From NCBI RefSeq assembly GCF_900129965.1, contig NZ_FQXM01000008.1, forward strand, positions 1 through 64,000: a DNA stretch of 64,000 nt, in the 5' to 3' direction. Positions 26,910 to 35,011 of this stretch are shown piece by piece. The stretch comes from Clostridium grantii DSM 8605. Lineage in GTDB: Bacteria > Bacillota > Clostridia > Clostridiales > Clostridiaceae. Each line of letters starts with the position of its first letter. The stretch's first letter is position 1. The notes below the pieces were generated by a model. The model worked only from the letters and a program-made list of their open reading frames with translations. It ran no database searches and was not told where the DNA came from. A program made the position numbers and the translations under genes.

Positions 26910-27145
26910 TTTTTAATCCCTTCAATCTTTTTTAAAGTCAAAACAAATAATAAGGTTGTAACTCCTGCTCCTACTGCAGCTTCAGTTATTGCTAAATCCG
27001 GAGCATTTAACTGTTCCCATATTATAGCCATAATCAAACTATATACCATAAAAACTATTATAGACCCTAAAATATTTTTTATAGATGAAACTGCTATTGA
27101 AAATATAATTAAAAACAATAACATTATTATGCTAAATATTTGCAT
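26906..27145 (-). CDS. MbhD-like subunit (DUF4040, middle part of MrpA C-terminus)
   Basis: 79 residues and three short helices. WEQLNAPDLAITEAAVGAG is the DUF4040 signature seen in MrpA and MbhD. It overlaps the neighbouring genes at both ends (27132-27145 and 26906-26909), showing one translationally coupled transcript. Confidence 0.87.
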   Translation of the reverse strand: MQIFSIIMLLFLIIFSIAVSSIKNILGSIIVFMVYSLIMAIIWEQLNAPDLAITEAAVGAGVTTLLFVLTLKKIEGIKK

Positions 27146-27452
27146 TGTCTTTCACCTCTTTTTCCCTTATAACTTTTCCTTTTCCATAAGCCCCTTTAGT
27201 TATTATGTGAGTAGCTGTTGGATTGGTGATCCAAATGAAAATTATTATAAGTATGATTTTAAGACTCACCCAATTTATTCCGTTATATATAATTAGTGAA
27301 GTTAATGACAGCATAGCCCCTAATGTATCACATTTTGCAGCACTATGTGCTCTAGTAAAAACATCTTTAAATCTTAAAATACCTATTGTTCCGACCATAA
27401 AAAAGAATAATCCACCAAAGAGAAATATAGTAGCTATAATGACTCTCATCAA
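27132..27452 (-). CDS. mnhG: Antiporter subunit MnhG-like
   Basis: 106 residues. FFMVGTIGILRFKDVFTRAHSAAKCDTLG is the strongly conserved core of MnhG (helix plus RLPD.Y.R.HA..K.DTLG-like segment). It overlaps the mnhF-like gene by four bases. Role: accessory membrane subunit needed for assembly of the Mrp complex. Confidence 0.92.
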   Translation of the reverse strand: MMRVIIATIFLFGGLFFFMVGTIGILRFKDVFTRAHSAAKCDTLGAMLSLTSLIIYNGINWVSLKIILIIIFIWITNPTATHIITKGAYGKGKVIREKEVKDNANI

Positions 27453-27715
27453 ACCTCTCCTCCTTCTGTTTCTATGGATTTACTTATTACCACAGAAGCA
27501 ATAAAACTTATCAAAGCGTAAACTAAAGCCACATCTACAAAATAAGTCTCATTCATAATAAAAGATGCTATTAATATAAGAACTATAGTTTTCGTGCCTA
27601 CTACATTTACTGCTACTAATATATCTTCCACACTAGGTCCTTTAACCGCTCTATACATGCATAATAAAATAGTTACAGCTAAAAATATAGATGAAAATAC
27701 TAATATATTATTCAT
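27449..27715 (-). CDS. mnhF: Antiporter subunit MnhF-like
   Basis: 88 residues and three helices. MYRAVKGPSVEDILVAVNVVGT corresponds to the MnhF signature (R...GP...DR..A.N..GT). It starts inside the last codons of the mnhE-like gene (overlap 27712-27715). Confidence 0.92.
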   Translation of the reverse strand: MNNILVFSSIFLAVTILLCMYRAVKGPSVEDILVAVNVVGTKTIVLILIASFIMNETYFVDVALVYALISFIASVVISKSIETEGGEV

Positions 27716-28188
27716 ATCTTTTCCTCTACTTTCAATAATATTTTTTCAAATTTTAAATTTTCCAAAGAAATTATATATTCTTCTTTTAAACAATGTATAG
27801 TTAATTCATCACCATTTATTTTAACGGTTATTGTTCCTGGCGTTAATGTAATTGAATTCGCTAAAATCGTTCTACAAAAATCACTTTTTAATTTTGTTTT
27901 ATATACTGTAACACATGGATTAACATTACTCTTAGGATTTAATACAATCATAGCTACACTAATATTAGCTAAAACAATTTCTTTTAATAGTATAAATACA
28001 TACTGACAAAGACATATAAAATTTTTTCTCACTTTTTTACCACTAAGTTTATTTTTTAAATATTTATCCGAATTTAAAACTAATATAATACTTCCCACAA
28101 TTATCCCAACTATCACTGACTCCATAGTAAATTTTTCTGATAAAATAATCCAAAATATAGAATATATCAATATAATCAAATATGTCAT
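27712..28188 (-). CDS. mnhE: Antiporter subunit MnhE-like
   Basis: 158 residues, the first gene of the operon. Two N-terminal helices are followed by a cytosolic domain with LANSITLTPGTITVKINGDELTIHCL, the MnhE/MbhA hallmark. GGAGGAACTTAA precedes ATG at 28188. The gene lies about 40 bases downstream of the predicted sigma-54 transcription start. Confidence 0.92.
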   Translation of the reverse strand: MTYLIILIYSIFWIILSEKFTMESVIVGIIVGSIILVLNSDKYLKNKLSGKKVRKNFICLCQYVFILLKEIVLANISVAMIVLNPKSNVNPCVTVYKTKLKSDFCRTILANSITLTPGTITVKINGDELTIHCLKEEYIISLENLKFEKILLKVEEKI

Positions 28189-28238
28189 TTAAGTTCCTCC
28201 TAATAAAATCTATAAGAATATAAGCTATAACCTTATTA

Positions 28239-28254
28239 TGCAATTTTCATGCCA
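28239..28254 (-). promoter_or_regulatory. Sigma-54 (-24/-12) promoter of the antiporter operon
   Basis: The minus strand reads TGGCATGAAAATTGCA, fitting the sigma-54 consensus TGGCAYRNNNNTTGCW at every fixed position. GG and GC have the required spacing. It lies 50 bases upstream of mnhE in the right orientation. Confidence 0.9.
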
Positions 28255-28340
28255 ACAATACTAACGTTTACATTCGTGTTTGATTTTTCTTCTTACCCTT
28301 AGTCAAATGGCTATTTTGTTGAGATAAATCTTTAAAAATA

Positions 28341-28375
28341 AAAAAAGGATTGATTTATAATTTCAATCCTCTTTT
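28341..28375 (-). terminator. Terminator of the sigma-54 activator gene
   Basis: Stem AGGATTGA (28346-28353) with TCAATCCT (28363-28370); seven T residues follow on the minus strand. It sits between the enhancer-like dyads and the sigma-54 promoter, so read-through from the activator gene into the operon is limited. Confidence 0.85.
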
Positions 28376-28381
28376 TATGAG

Positions 28382-28460
28382 TGTATTATTTTGATACAGA
28401 CTCCTTATATTTCTACTTTATTCGTGTATCAAAACGATTCATATGTGTCATTTTAATACA
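28382..28460. promoter_or_regulatory. Three 17-bp dyads, probable upstream activator sites
   Basis: TGTATTATTTTGATACA (28382-28398), TGTATCAAAACGATTCA (28425-28441) and TGTGTCATTTTAATACA (28444-28460). All fit the form TGTRTYA-N5-ATNCA with dyad symmetry (ideal TGTATC/GATACA). They lie about 130-220 bases upstream of the sigma-54 promoter and downstream of the activator gene, the normal place for enhancer sites bound by its Fis-type helix-turn-helix. Confidence 0.75.
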
Positions 28461-28474
28461 TATGGTTTTTGCTA

Positions 28475-30508
28475 TTAATATTTAGATATATTAATTATTT
28501 TGAATTTTTCTTCACTAATTTTATATTTTTCCATTTTTCTATATAAAGTACTTCTACCAACGCCTAAAATTTTAGCTGTTGCAGCTATATTACCCTTCAT
28601 TTCCTTTAATGTTTTTTTTATGGCTCTACTCTCTAATTCTTCAAGAGTTAACAAGGGCTCTTCTATAAAAGTTACATCATTTGTGCTATTGTACTTTAAA
28701 TTAGATGGCAAGTCTTTATATGATAAAATTTTTCCTTCTTCAACCACATTAACAACTCTTTGCATAACATTTTGTAATTCTCTTACGTTACCTGGCCAAT
28801 TGTAAGATATCATAGCACTATAAAAACTTTCATCAATTTTATCTATTTTTTTCTCACTGCTATCGCAAAATTTTCTAAGAAAAAAGTCTACTAAAACCTT
28901 AATATCTTCTCTTCTCTCTCTTAAGGCTGGTGTATATATGGGCATTACGTTTATTCTATAAAAAAGGTCATCTCTAAAATTCCCCAATTCAACTTCTTTT
29001 TTTAAATCTTTATTTGTAGCCGCTATAACCCTTACATCAATAGGAATAACATCATGCCCACCAACTCTAACAATTTTTCTTTCTTCCAAAACTCTTAATA
29101 AGTTTGCTTGGGTATCTAAAGGCATATCTCCAATTTCATCTAAAAATATAGTTCCTCCATCTGCAAGTTCAAATTTCCCCGGATGCCCACCTCTTTTAGC
29201 TCCAGTAAAAGCTCCTTCCATATATCCAAATAGTTCCGAGGAAACAAGTTCTCTTGGAATAGCTCCACAATTCAAAAATACAAATGGAAAATCTCTTCTA
29301 TCACTTTTATTGTGTATTGCTTGAGCAAACATTTCTTTACCTGTACCACTTTCTCCTTGAAGAAAAATTGTTGTATTGATATCTGCAGAGATACTCCCAA
29401 GTTTTTTTGCTTTTTTAATAGGTTCACTTTCTCCCAAAATATCATCAAAGGTAAATCTAGCGTTGGCCCCTACAATCTTATTTACTAAGCTATGAACAAC
29501 CTTGCTTTCTCTAAAAGTAATAACTGAGCCATCTTTTACCACTCCACTTGAAGATTTAATGGGAAAAATATTAGCAATACACACTTTCTTTTGCCCTGTT
29601 CTTGTTCTAAAATGAATTTCCTCTTCTTCAAATTTTCTTCCACTAAGAATCCCTTTAATTAATTCCACTCTATTATCATGACTTAATATAGTTTTAAATT
29701 CTTCTCCAATTAGATCATTTTCTTTATAAGACAATAATCTTCTAGCAAATTTATTTACACTAACAATTCTTTCTCTACTACCTATTCTTAATATTCCTTC
29801 ACTGATAGATTCTGTTATTTGTTGAAATCCATCATTAATACTTTTTAATTTCTCATTAGATTTTTCTATTGAAATTTCTTTTTCTATAGCTTCAGCTGCT
29901 GCTACAACCATGCCTAAGGTATGCGGATGCACCAATTCACAAGACCCAGTTATGCTTAGTACCGCAACTATATTGTTTTCTTCATCTTTAATAGGCGCTG
30001 CTGAAGAGGTCCATTTATGATTTTCTTTTAGATAATGTTCTGCACCAAGAACTTGAATAGGTTTACCTGTTCTTAAAGTTATTCCAATGGCATTAGTACC
30101 TATACTTTCTTCTTTAACACTATACCCATCACTATATCCTTTTTCAACGTAATTTTCTATAACTGTATCAGTCCCTATATGTAATAAAACATATCCTTCT
30201 TTATCTGTTAGTCTAATAATAAATTCTGTATCTTCTAGGAACTTATATATACTATCCATAAAAGGCTTTGACATTTTTAACAAAGGCATTAAATCTCTAT
30301 ACCTTTTATTAAGATTTTTTTTATCTAAAACATCATTTGTTTCACCGTTAAAAGGATCTATTCCGAACTCTTTGCATCTTTTCCATGATTGTAGTATTTC
30401 TTCTCTTAATCCTGTTTCTTCATTTTCTTCAATATATTTATTATTTATGAAACTTTCCCATTTCTCATATATTTTTTGATTATTATCTAACATTGCTTGA
30501 ACCGGCAA
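28475..30508 (-). CDS. Sigma-54-dependent activator (GAF-PAS-AAA+-Fis HTH)
   Basis: 677 residues. The N-terminal about 200 form a GAF-like sensor region as in AcoR-type regulators (SIGTNAIG is typical), then a PAS-like segment (EGILRIGSRERIVSVNKFA). The AAA+ domain has the P-loop GESGTGKE, the sigma-54 contact loop GAFTGA and LFLDEIGDM-like IFLDEIGDMP. A C-terminal Fis-type helix-turn-helix (AATAKILGVGRSTLYRKM) follows. The start is a TTG at 30508 with GGAGG seven bases upstream. The signal is unknown. Its only adjacent sigma-54 promoter drives the antiporter operon, which is the probable target. A NUDIX gene lies 29 bases upstream on the same strand. Confidence 0.93.
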   Translation of the reverse strand: MPVQAMLDNNQKIYEKWESFINNKYIEENEETGLREEILQSWKRCKEFGIDPFNGETNDVLDKKNLNKRYRDLMPLLKMSKPFMDSIYKFLEDTEFIIRLTDKEGYVLLHIGTDTVIENYVEKGYSDGYSVKEESIGTNAIGITLRTGKPIQVLGAEHYLKENHKWTSSAAPIKDEENNIVAVLSITGSCELVHPHTLGMVVAAAEAIEKEISIEKSNEKLKSINDGFQQITESISEGILRIGSRERIVSVNKFARRLLSYKENDLIGEEFKTILSHDNRVELIKGILSGRKFEEEEIHFRTRTGQKKVCIANIFPIKSSSGVVKDGSVITFRESKVVHSLVNKIVGANARFTFDDILGESEPIKKAKKLGSISADINTTIFLQGESGTGKEMFAQAIHNKSDRRDFPFVFLNCGAIPRELVSSELFGYMEGAFTGAKRGGHPGKFELADGGTIFLDEIGDMPLDTQANLLRVLEERKIVRVGGHDVIPIDVRVIAATNKDLKKEVELGNFRDDLFYRINVMPIYTPALRERREDIKVLVDFFLRKFCDSSEKKIDKIDESFYSAMISYNWPGNVRELQNVMQRVVNVVEEGKILSYKDLPSNLKYNSTNDVTFIEEPLLTLEELESRAIKKTLKEMKGNIAATAKILGVGRSTLYRKMEKYKISEEKFKIINISKY

Positions 30509-30537
30509 ACAAATCCCTCCTTTATCGAAAGATTATA

Positions 30538-31002
30538 TTAGTTAACATCTCCCAAATAACAAGTGTTATTTAGTTCTTTACTTTCACCTAAATATTTTAA
30601 TAATTCACTAGGGTAAACTCTATACTTATTTAATTCCTTTAATTCTATCCACTCTAAACCTATTTGCCATTCATCAGGAACATATCCTATTTCTAATTTT
30701 TCCTCGCTTACCAAATTACATTCAAACATAAATTCCACTTGATGAAAATCACTATCCCATTCAGCAAATTCGTGATTTCCTCCAATATATTCTCTTACCA
30801 ATTTAAGTTCACCAACTTCAACTTGTGCTGATATTTCTTCCAAACATTCTCTTTTTAAAGTTTCCACCAAAGTTTCGCCATGTTCCTGCCCTCCACCTGG
30901 TAAAAGATAAAATTCTCCATTGTTATCTTTATTTTTTGTAAGTAATATTTTACCCTCTTTTATTATTATTGCTTTCGCAGAATTTCTAATTGAAATAGCC
31001 AT
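30538..31002 (-). CDS. NUDIX hydrolase
   Basis: 154 residues. The NUDIX box GGGQEHGETLVETLKRECLEEI is complete (G-x5-E-x7-R-E-U-x-E-E), binding metal for hydrolysis of a nucleoside-diphosphate-linked compound. The substrate cannot be inferred from the motif. It is 29 bases upstream of the sigma-54 activator gene and may share its transcript, which raises a possible but unproven link to its signal. Confidence 0.88.
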   Translation of the reverse strand: MAISIRNSAKAIIIKEGKILLTKNKDNNGEFYLLPGGGQEHGETLVETLKRECLEEISAQVEVGELKLVREYIGGNHEFAEWDSDFHQVEFMFECNLVSEEKLEIGYVPDEWQIGLEWIELKELNKYRVYPSELLKYLGESKELNNTCYLGDVN

Positions 31003-31093
31003 TATACTTTATTCCTCCTAAATTAAAAATATTTTGTCTATATAATATTATCACTTTAATTTACATAAAACCATAAGATTTATAATATAAGAG

Positions 31094-31123
31094 AAAAAAG
31101 CCGCATATTTTGGCGGCTTTTTT
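31094..31123 (-). terminator. Terminator of the sulfoquinovosidase gene
   Basis: An 11-bp stem AAAAAAGCCGC (31094-31104) with GCGGCTTTTTT (31113-31123) right after the stop codon. Confidence 0.92.
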
Positions 31124-31124
31124 C

Positions 31125-33146
31125 TTAGTTGTATCCGTATTCTTTTGTAATCTTTTCGAATAATTCTTTAAAGTTTGAATCTTTTCTGTATAAAACCGGT
31201 GGATATCCTAGTTCAGCATTCACCTGAATTTCTCCACCTTTAAATTCTTCCCCTGTCCATATATTAACCCAATTATCTTCTGGCAAATATAGTTTCCAGC
31301 TTCTAACTTTATCTTCTATTACAGGAGCAACCATAATGTCTTTTCCATATAAATATTGATATTGAATATCATAACTTTTTTCATCATTTTCATAATGCAA
31401 AAATAATGGTCTCATAGTTGGTGTTCCATTATCACTATTTTCTTTAACAATTGATTTTGTATAAGGAGCTAATAACATAAATATATTATTCATTCTTGCT
31501 AAATATTCTAAAGTCTCCTCATCTGAATCAAACTGCCAGTTATCATCCGGTCTATTTCCTTCATGTGTTCTCATCATTGGAGTAAAAGCTGCTTGTTCTG
31601 CCCATCTTATAAACAATTCTTTAGTTCTTTTCATTCCAAATAAAGTAGTATACCCTCCAATATCACTATGGCTAAGGCCCATACCACTCATTCCTAATGA
31701 TAAAGCAGCAGGTATAACAGATGGAAGTCCATCATCTAATTCCCAATTAACATTTTGATCCCCTGCCCAAGCCATAGTGTTGTATTTGCTACTTCCAGCA
31801 TATCCAGACCTCATAAAGAATACTATTTCTCCAAGTTTTCCTGCATCTTCAATAGCTTGTCTATTAACCTTAGCCCAAAGAGTTGGCCATAAGTTATGCA
31901 TCAGCTCCCCTGATAATCCATTATGAAGAACAGCATCTGTAGGTAAATATTCACCAAAATCAGCCATCCATCCACTAAGTCCAAAATCTATCATATATTT
32001 TCTTATTACCCCTTTATACCATTCAAAACCTTTAGGATTTGTAATGTCCACTATTCCAATATCAAACTCACCTGCATCAATTAAATAATCTTTTCCTTCA
32101 ACATTCTTTACCAAATAACCAAGACTTTCCGCTTCAATAAACAAAGAACCACCCGCTGATAAGTATGGGTTTATATATCCTAAAAATTTTACTCCTTTTT
32201 CATTCAATTTAGGAATTTCTTTATCTAAACCTGGATAAAGCTCTTCATGCCAAACCCAATTCCATATCAATCTTTTTCCAAAAGAAGTAACTCGCTTTCC
32301 TTCCCAATCTTGAGCCCATAAAGCTCCAACTTTAACCCCTTTATCCTCAGCCGCTTTTAATTTTTTTAATACGACATCTGTTCCTCCTTGTACTCCAAGC
32401 CATACTCCATCATAAACCCAAAATGGCAACTCAGGTTGTCTTCCAAAAAAATCCGTCAAAATTTTTAATAATTCTATATAATTTTCTCCCACACCTATAA
32501 CTATCTCTTCAGGTATATTCCAAATTTCTAATTGATGATATTCATTTTTTGAGAAATCAAACTTCATATAAGAGCTATCTTTTACATGAAGAAAATATTT
32601 ATTACTAGAAACAAATGTTGGTTGAGGATAAAAAGTAGTAAATTGATCTCCGCCAGCTCTATCTTCTACATCTGCCATAAATGTTTCATAAGTTTTTTTG
32701 TTTCTTCCAACTCCCTGCTCCGAAACCCAAAGGGGTACTATCTTACCTTTTAAATCAAAATGAGAAAATTGCTCTCCGCATCCATATAAATGTTCCTTTT
32801 CATTACCTTTTATTCGAATCCAAACTCTATTGATATCCTTTTCATTAGAAGAGAATTTAATTTTCAACAAATTTTCTTCCACAAATATTTTAACCTTTAT
32901 ATTGAACAATCCGTTTCGCGAAAAATCTATTTCCAACTCATCCTGTTTTTCATGAATCTGAAAATTACTTAATGCCATTTTTTCACTTATTTCATTAGTA
33001 ATCTCAAAATTACCTCTGTACATATCATAACTCGCTTCTCCAATCCCTGCGAATATAAATGGACTTTTGTAACTATGATTAATTATCTCTCTTCCTTCAT
33101 AAAAAAGTTGAAAACCTTCACCACTTCTTAATAACTCCATATCCAT
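31125..33146 (-). CDS. yihQ: Sulfoquinovosidase (GH31, YihQ type)
   Basis: 673 residues. It releases sulfoquinovose (6-deoxy-6-sulfoglucose) from plant and cyanobacterial sulfolipid head groups such as sulfoquinovosyl glycerol. It is alignable almost throughout with E. coli YihQ as I recall that sequence. Nucleophile Asp 396 (GWMADFGEYLPTD) and acid/base Asp 463 (AGDQNVNW) correspond to Asp 405 and 472. All five sulfonate/sugar recognition residues are present: Gln 253, Gln 279 (WAQDW), Arg 292 and Trp 295 (FGKRLIW), Tyr 499 (GGYTT). They match Gln 262, Gln 288, Arg 301, Trp 304 and Tyr 508 at a constant offset of nine. No signal peptide, so it acts in the cytoplasm after uptake. It is divergent from the isomerase gene. 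Confidence 0.95.
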   Translation of the reverse strand: MDMELLRSGEGFQLFYEGREIINHSYKSPFIFAGIGEASYDMYRGNFEITNEISEKMALSNFQIHEKQDELEIDFSRNGLFNIKVKIFVEENLLKIKFSSNEKDINRVWIRIKGNEKEHLYGCGEQFSHFDLKGKIVPLWVSEQGVGRNKKTYETFMADVEDRAGGDQFTTFYPQPTFVSSNKYFLHVKDSSYMKFDFSKNEYHQLEIWNIPEEIVIGVGENYIELLKILTDFFGRQPELPFWVYDGVWLGVQGGTDVVLKKLKAAEDKGVKVGALWAQDWEGKRVTSFGKRLIWNWVWHEELYPGLDKEIPKLNEKGVKFLGYINPYLSAGGSLFIEAESLGYLVKNVEGKDYLIDAGEFDIGIVDITNPKGFEWYKGVIRKYMIDFGLSGWMADFGEYLPTDAVLHNGLSGELMHNLWPTLWAKVNRQAIEDAGKLGEIVFFMRSGYAGSSKYNTMAWAGDQNVNWELDDGLPSVIPAALSLGMSGMGLSHSDIGGYTTLFGMKRTKELFIRWAEQAAFTPMMRTHEGNRPDDNWQFDSDEETLEYLARMNNIFMLLAPYTKSIVKENSDNGTPTMRPLFLHYENDEKSYDIQYQYLYGKDIMVAPVIEDKVRSWKLYLPEDNWVNIWTGEEFKGGEIQVNAELGYPPVLYRKDSNFKELFEKITKEYGYN

Positions 33147-33166
33147 TCCTCCAATAAACTAAATAT

Positions 33167-33185
33167 TAATTAAAAGATTTAACTT
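33167..33185. promoter_or_regulatory. Weak copy of the 19-bp palindrome upstream of yihQ
   Basis: TAATTAAAAGATTTAACTT matches the perfect palindrome at 46572-46590 in 15 of 19 positions. It lies 20 bases upstream of the yihQ start, overlapping its leader. AT-rich background makes a chance match possible. Confidence 0.35.
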
Positions 33186-33308
33186 ATATTTTGATTAATC
33201 CTTTACATAAATTTATTATCCAAATAAATTATATCATCTATATCGCTTAATTCATAGTATTAATTAAGTTTTTTTATATTATAATTTATAATATTTTTCA
33301 ATTTTATT

Positions 33309-33327
33309 TAATTAACACTTTTAATTT
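33309..33327. promoter_or_regulatory. Copy of the 19-bp palindrome near the isomerase promoter
   Basis: TAATTAACACTTTTAATTT matches the reference palindrome in 17 of 19 positions. A possible -35 (TTAACA, 33312-33317) with a -10-like TTTATA after 17 bases overlaps it, so a bound repressor would block the rightward operon that starts at 33408. Confidence 0.5.
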
Positions 33328-33407
33328 ATATCATTTTATAGTATTATAAGACTATGAACAAAACCAAATTTAATAATATATCTTAACTATCTTATGGAGG
33401 GATTCAC

Positions 33408-33920
33408 ATGAAAATAATTATAGGTTCAGACAAATCAGGTTTCACTTTAAAAGAGGCTGTAAAGGCTTACTTATTAGAATTAGGTCACGAAGTTACAGAT
33501 GCAGGTACTCAAAACATTGATAGCCCTAAACCTTTCTTTGATGTAGCTCCTGTAGTAGCATCCGCTATTCAAAACAAAGAATATGAAAGAGGAATTTTGG
33601 TTTGTGGTACTGGTGCTGGAATGGCTATAGTTGCAAACAAATATCATGGTGTTTATGCAGTTGCTGTTGAAAGCGTTTATTCTGCAAAAAAATGTAGAGC
33701 TATAAACAATGCTAATATAATGAGTATGGGTGGATGGATAGTTGCTCCTGAACTAGGAATAGAAATGGTGGATGCTTTTGTAAACACTGAATTCACACAA
33801 GATTTAGAGCCATGGAGACAAGATTTCTTGAAGAATGCTTACAATAAAGTAGGCGAATTAGAAAAAGAAAAAAATTTAAGAGGTGGTAAAGATGGCTTGG
33901 ACGTATTCACAACCCGTTAA
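33408..33920 (+). CDS. sqwI: RpiB/LacAB-family isomerase, candidate 4-deoxy-4-sulfoerythrose isomerase
   Basis: 170 residues of the RpiB fold. The general base Cys 66 is kept in LVCGTGAGMAIVANK. Positions that serve the phosphate or the sugar ring in RpiB differ: the His after the first Asp is Lys 9 (GSDKSG for CDH.G) and the ring-opening His (His 99 in E. coli RpiB) is Ile 99. A 4-deoxy-4-sulfo-tetrose cannot close a furanose ring, so loss of ring opening fits this substrate. The family's SqwI in the sulfo-TK pathway converts sulfoerythrose to sulfoerythrulose. Context supports this: yihQ is divergent and a sulfoacetaldehyde-reductase candidate overlaps the 3' end. Assignment is by context plus residue changes, not by direct comparison with characterised SqwI. 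Confidence 0.75.
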   Translation: MKIIIGSDKSGFTLKEAVKAYLLELGHEVTDAGTQNIDSPKPFFDVAPVVASAIQNKEYERGILVCGTGAGMAIVANKYHGVYAVAVESVYSAKKCRAINNANIMSMGGWIVAPELGIEMVDAFVNTEFTQDLEPWRQDFLKNAYNKVGELEKEKNLRGGKDGLDVFTTR

Positions 33921-35010
33921 AATAATTTTTGGAAACAATAAAATAGAATCTTTGCATGAAATTTTCACAGAACTAGGGTTGAAAAATGGTTTATTGGTAA
34001 GCGACCCAATATTTGTACAAAATAACGTAGCAGATAAAATAATAGACCATTCAAAAGGATTGTTAGTAAAGGTTTTCTCTGACATAGTTCCAAACCCTAC
34101 TGTTGATAATGTAGATGCTTGTGCTAAATTAATCAAAGAAAACAACTTAGAATTCGTTGTAGCTTTAGGTGGAGGAAGTTCTTTAGATTGTGCAAAAGCT
34201 GCTGCAAGTGTTTGCGTAACAGAAGATTCAATAGTTCCTTATCACAACGGCGAAAAGAAATTTCCAGAGAATCATTTACCACTTATAGCAATGCCAACTA
34301 CTGCTGGTACTGGAAGTGAAGTTACACCTGTTGCTGTTCTTTCAAATCCATATATAGGTAAAAAAGCTCCTTTAGCTAGCGATAATTTTTACCCTCTTTG
34401 TGCAATAGTTGACCCAGTGCTTACTACTACTACACCCAACTTTGTAACTGCCTCAACCGGACTGGATGTTTTAGCTCATGCCCTTGAAGGTTTTTGGAGT
34501 ATACATCATCAACCAATTTGCGATGCAGTAGCACAACATTCAACTAAACTTGTATTTAAATATCTTTTAAGATCTTACAAAGATCCAAACGATATAGAAG
34601 CAAAAGAAAAAATGTGTGAGGCAAGTTTAATGGCTGGGCTAGCTTTTGGGCTACCTAAAACCACAGGACCACATGCTTGTTCATTTCCATTAACAAATTT
34701 ATATCATCTACCTCATGGAGAAGCTTGCGCTTTCACCCTTGATTATTTTGCAAGAATAAATGCAGAAGCTGAAAATGGAAGACTTAATAACTTTGCAAAA
34801 GAAATAGGATTTGAAGATGCTTATGCTATGGCTGATGAAATTGCAAATCTAAAAAAAGCACTAAATGTAAAAACTACACTTTCCAATGCCGGAATAAAAG
34901 ATGAAGATATTGAAAACATAGCAAAACTAAGCATGCATCCAAATATGTTAAATAATCCTGTAACAATGGACCAGGAAAGTTTAATAAAGATGTATGAGTC
35001 TTTAAGATAA
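33892..35010 (+). CDS. sqwF: Iron-type alcohol dehydrogenase, candidate sulfoacetaldehyde reductase
   Basis: 372 residues of the group III, iron-dependent dehydrogenase family. NAD binding: ALGGGSSLDCAKAAA; TAGTGSEVTPVAVLS follows. Metal ligands lie in GLDVLAHALEGFWS (Asp and His), TGPHACSFPLTNLYHLPHGEA (His residues). In sulfo-TK and related sulfonate pathways such an enzyme reduces sulfoacetaldehyde to isethionate and re-oxidises NADH. The ATG at 33892 follows AGAGGTGG; the gene overlaps the isomerase gene by 29 bases, implying translational coupling. An ordinary alcohol dehydrogenase cannot be excluded from motifs alone. Confidence 0.78.
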   Translation: MAWTYSQPVKIIFGNNKIESLHEIFTELGLKNGLLVSDPIFVQNNVADKIIDHSKGLLVKVFSDIVPNPTVDNVDACAKLIKENNLEFVVALGGGSSLDCAKAAASVCVTEDSIVPYHNGEKKFPENHLPLIAMPTTAGTGSEVTPVAVLSNPYIGKKAPLASDNFYPLCAIVDPVLTTTTPNFVTASTGLDVLAHALEGFWSIHHQPICDAVAQHSTKLVFKYLLRSYKDPNDIEAKEKMCEASLMAGLAFGLPKTTGPHACSFPLTNLYHLPHGEACAFTLDYFARINAEAENGRLNNFAKEIGFEDAYAMADEIANLKKALNVKTTLSNAGIKDEDIENIAKLSMHPNMLNNPVTMDQESLIKMYESLR

Positions 35011-35011
35011 T

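Noticed and set aside
20830..28188. Group 4 [NiFe] hydrogenase or complex I operon
   Set aside because: Only ion-translocating membrane subunits are present; no NiFe, quinone-site or iron-sulfur subunit genes occur in or beside the operon.
31125..33146. Generic alpha-glucosidase or alpha-xylosidase for the GH31 gene
   Set aside because: The full set of sulfonate-recognition residues at a constant offset from E. coli YihQ marks a sulfoquinovosidase.
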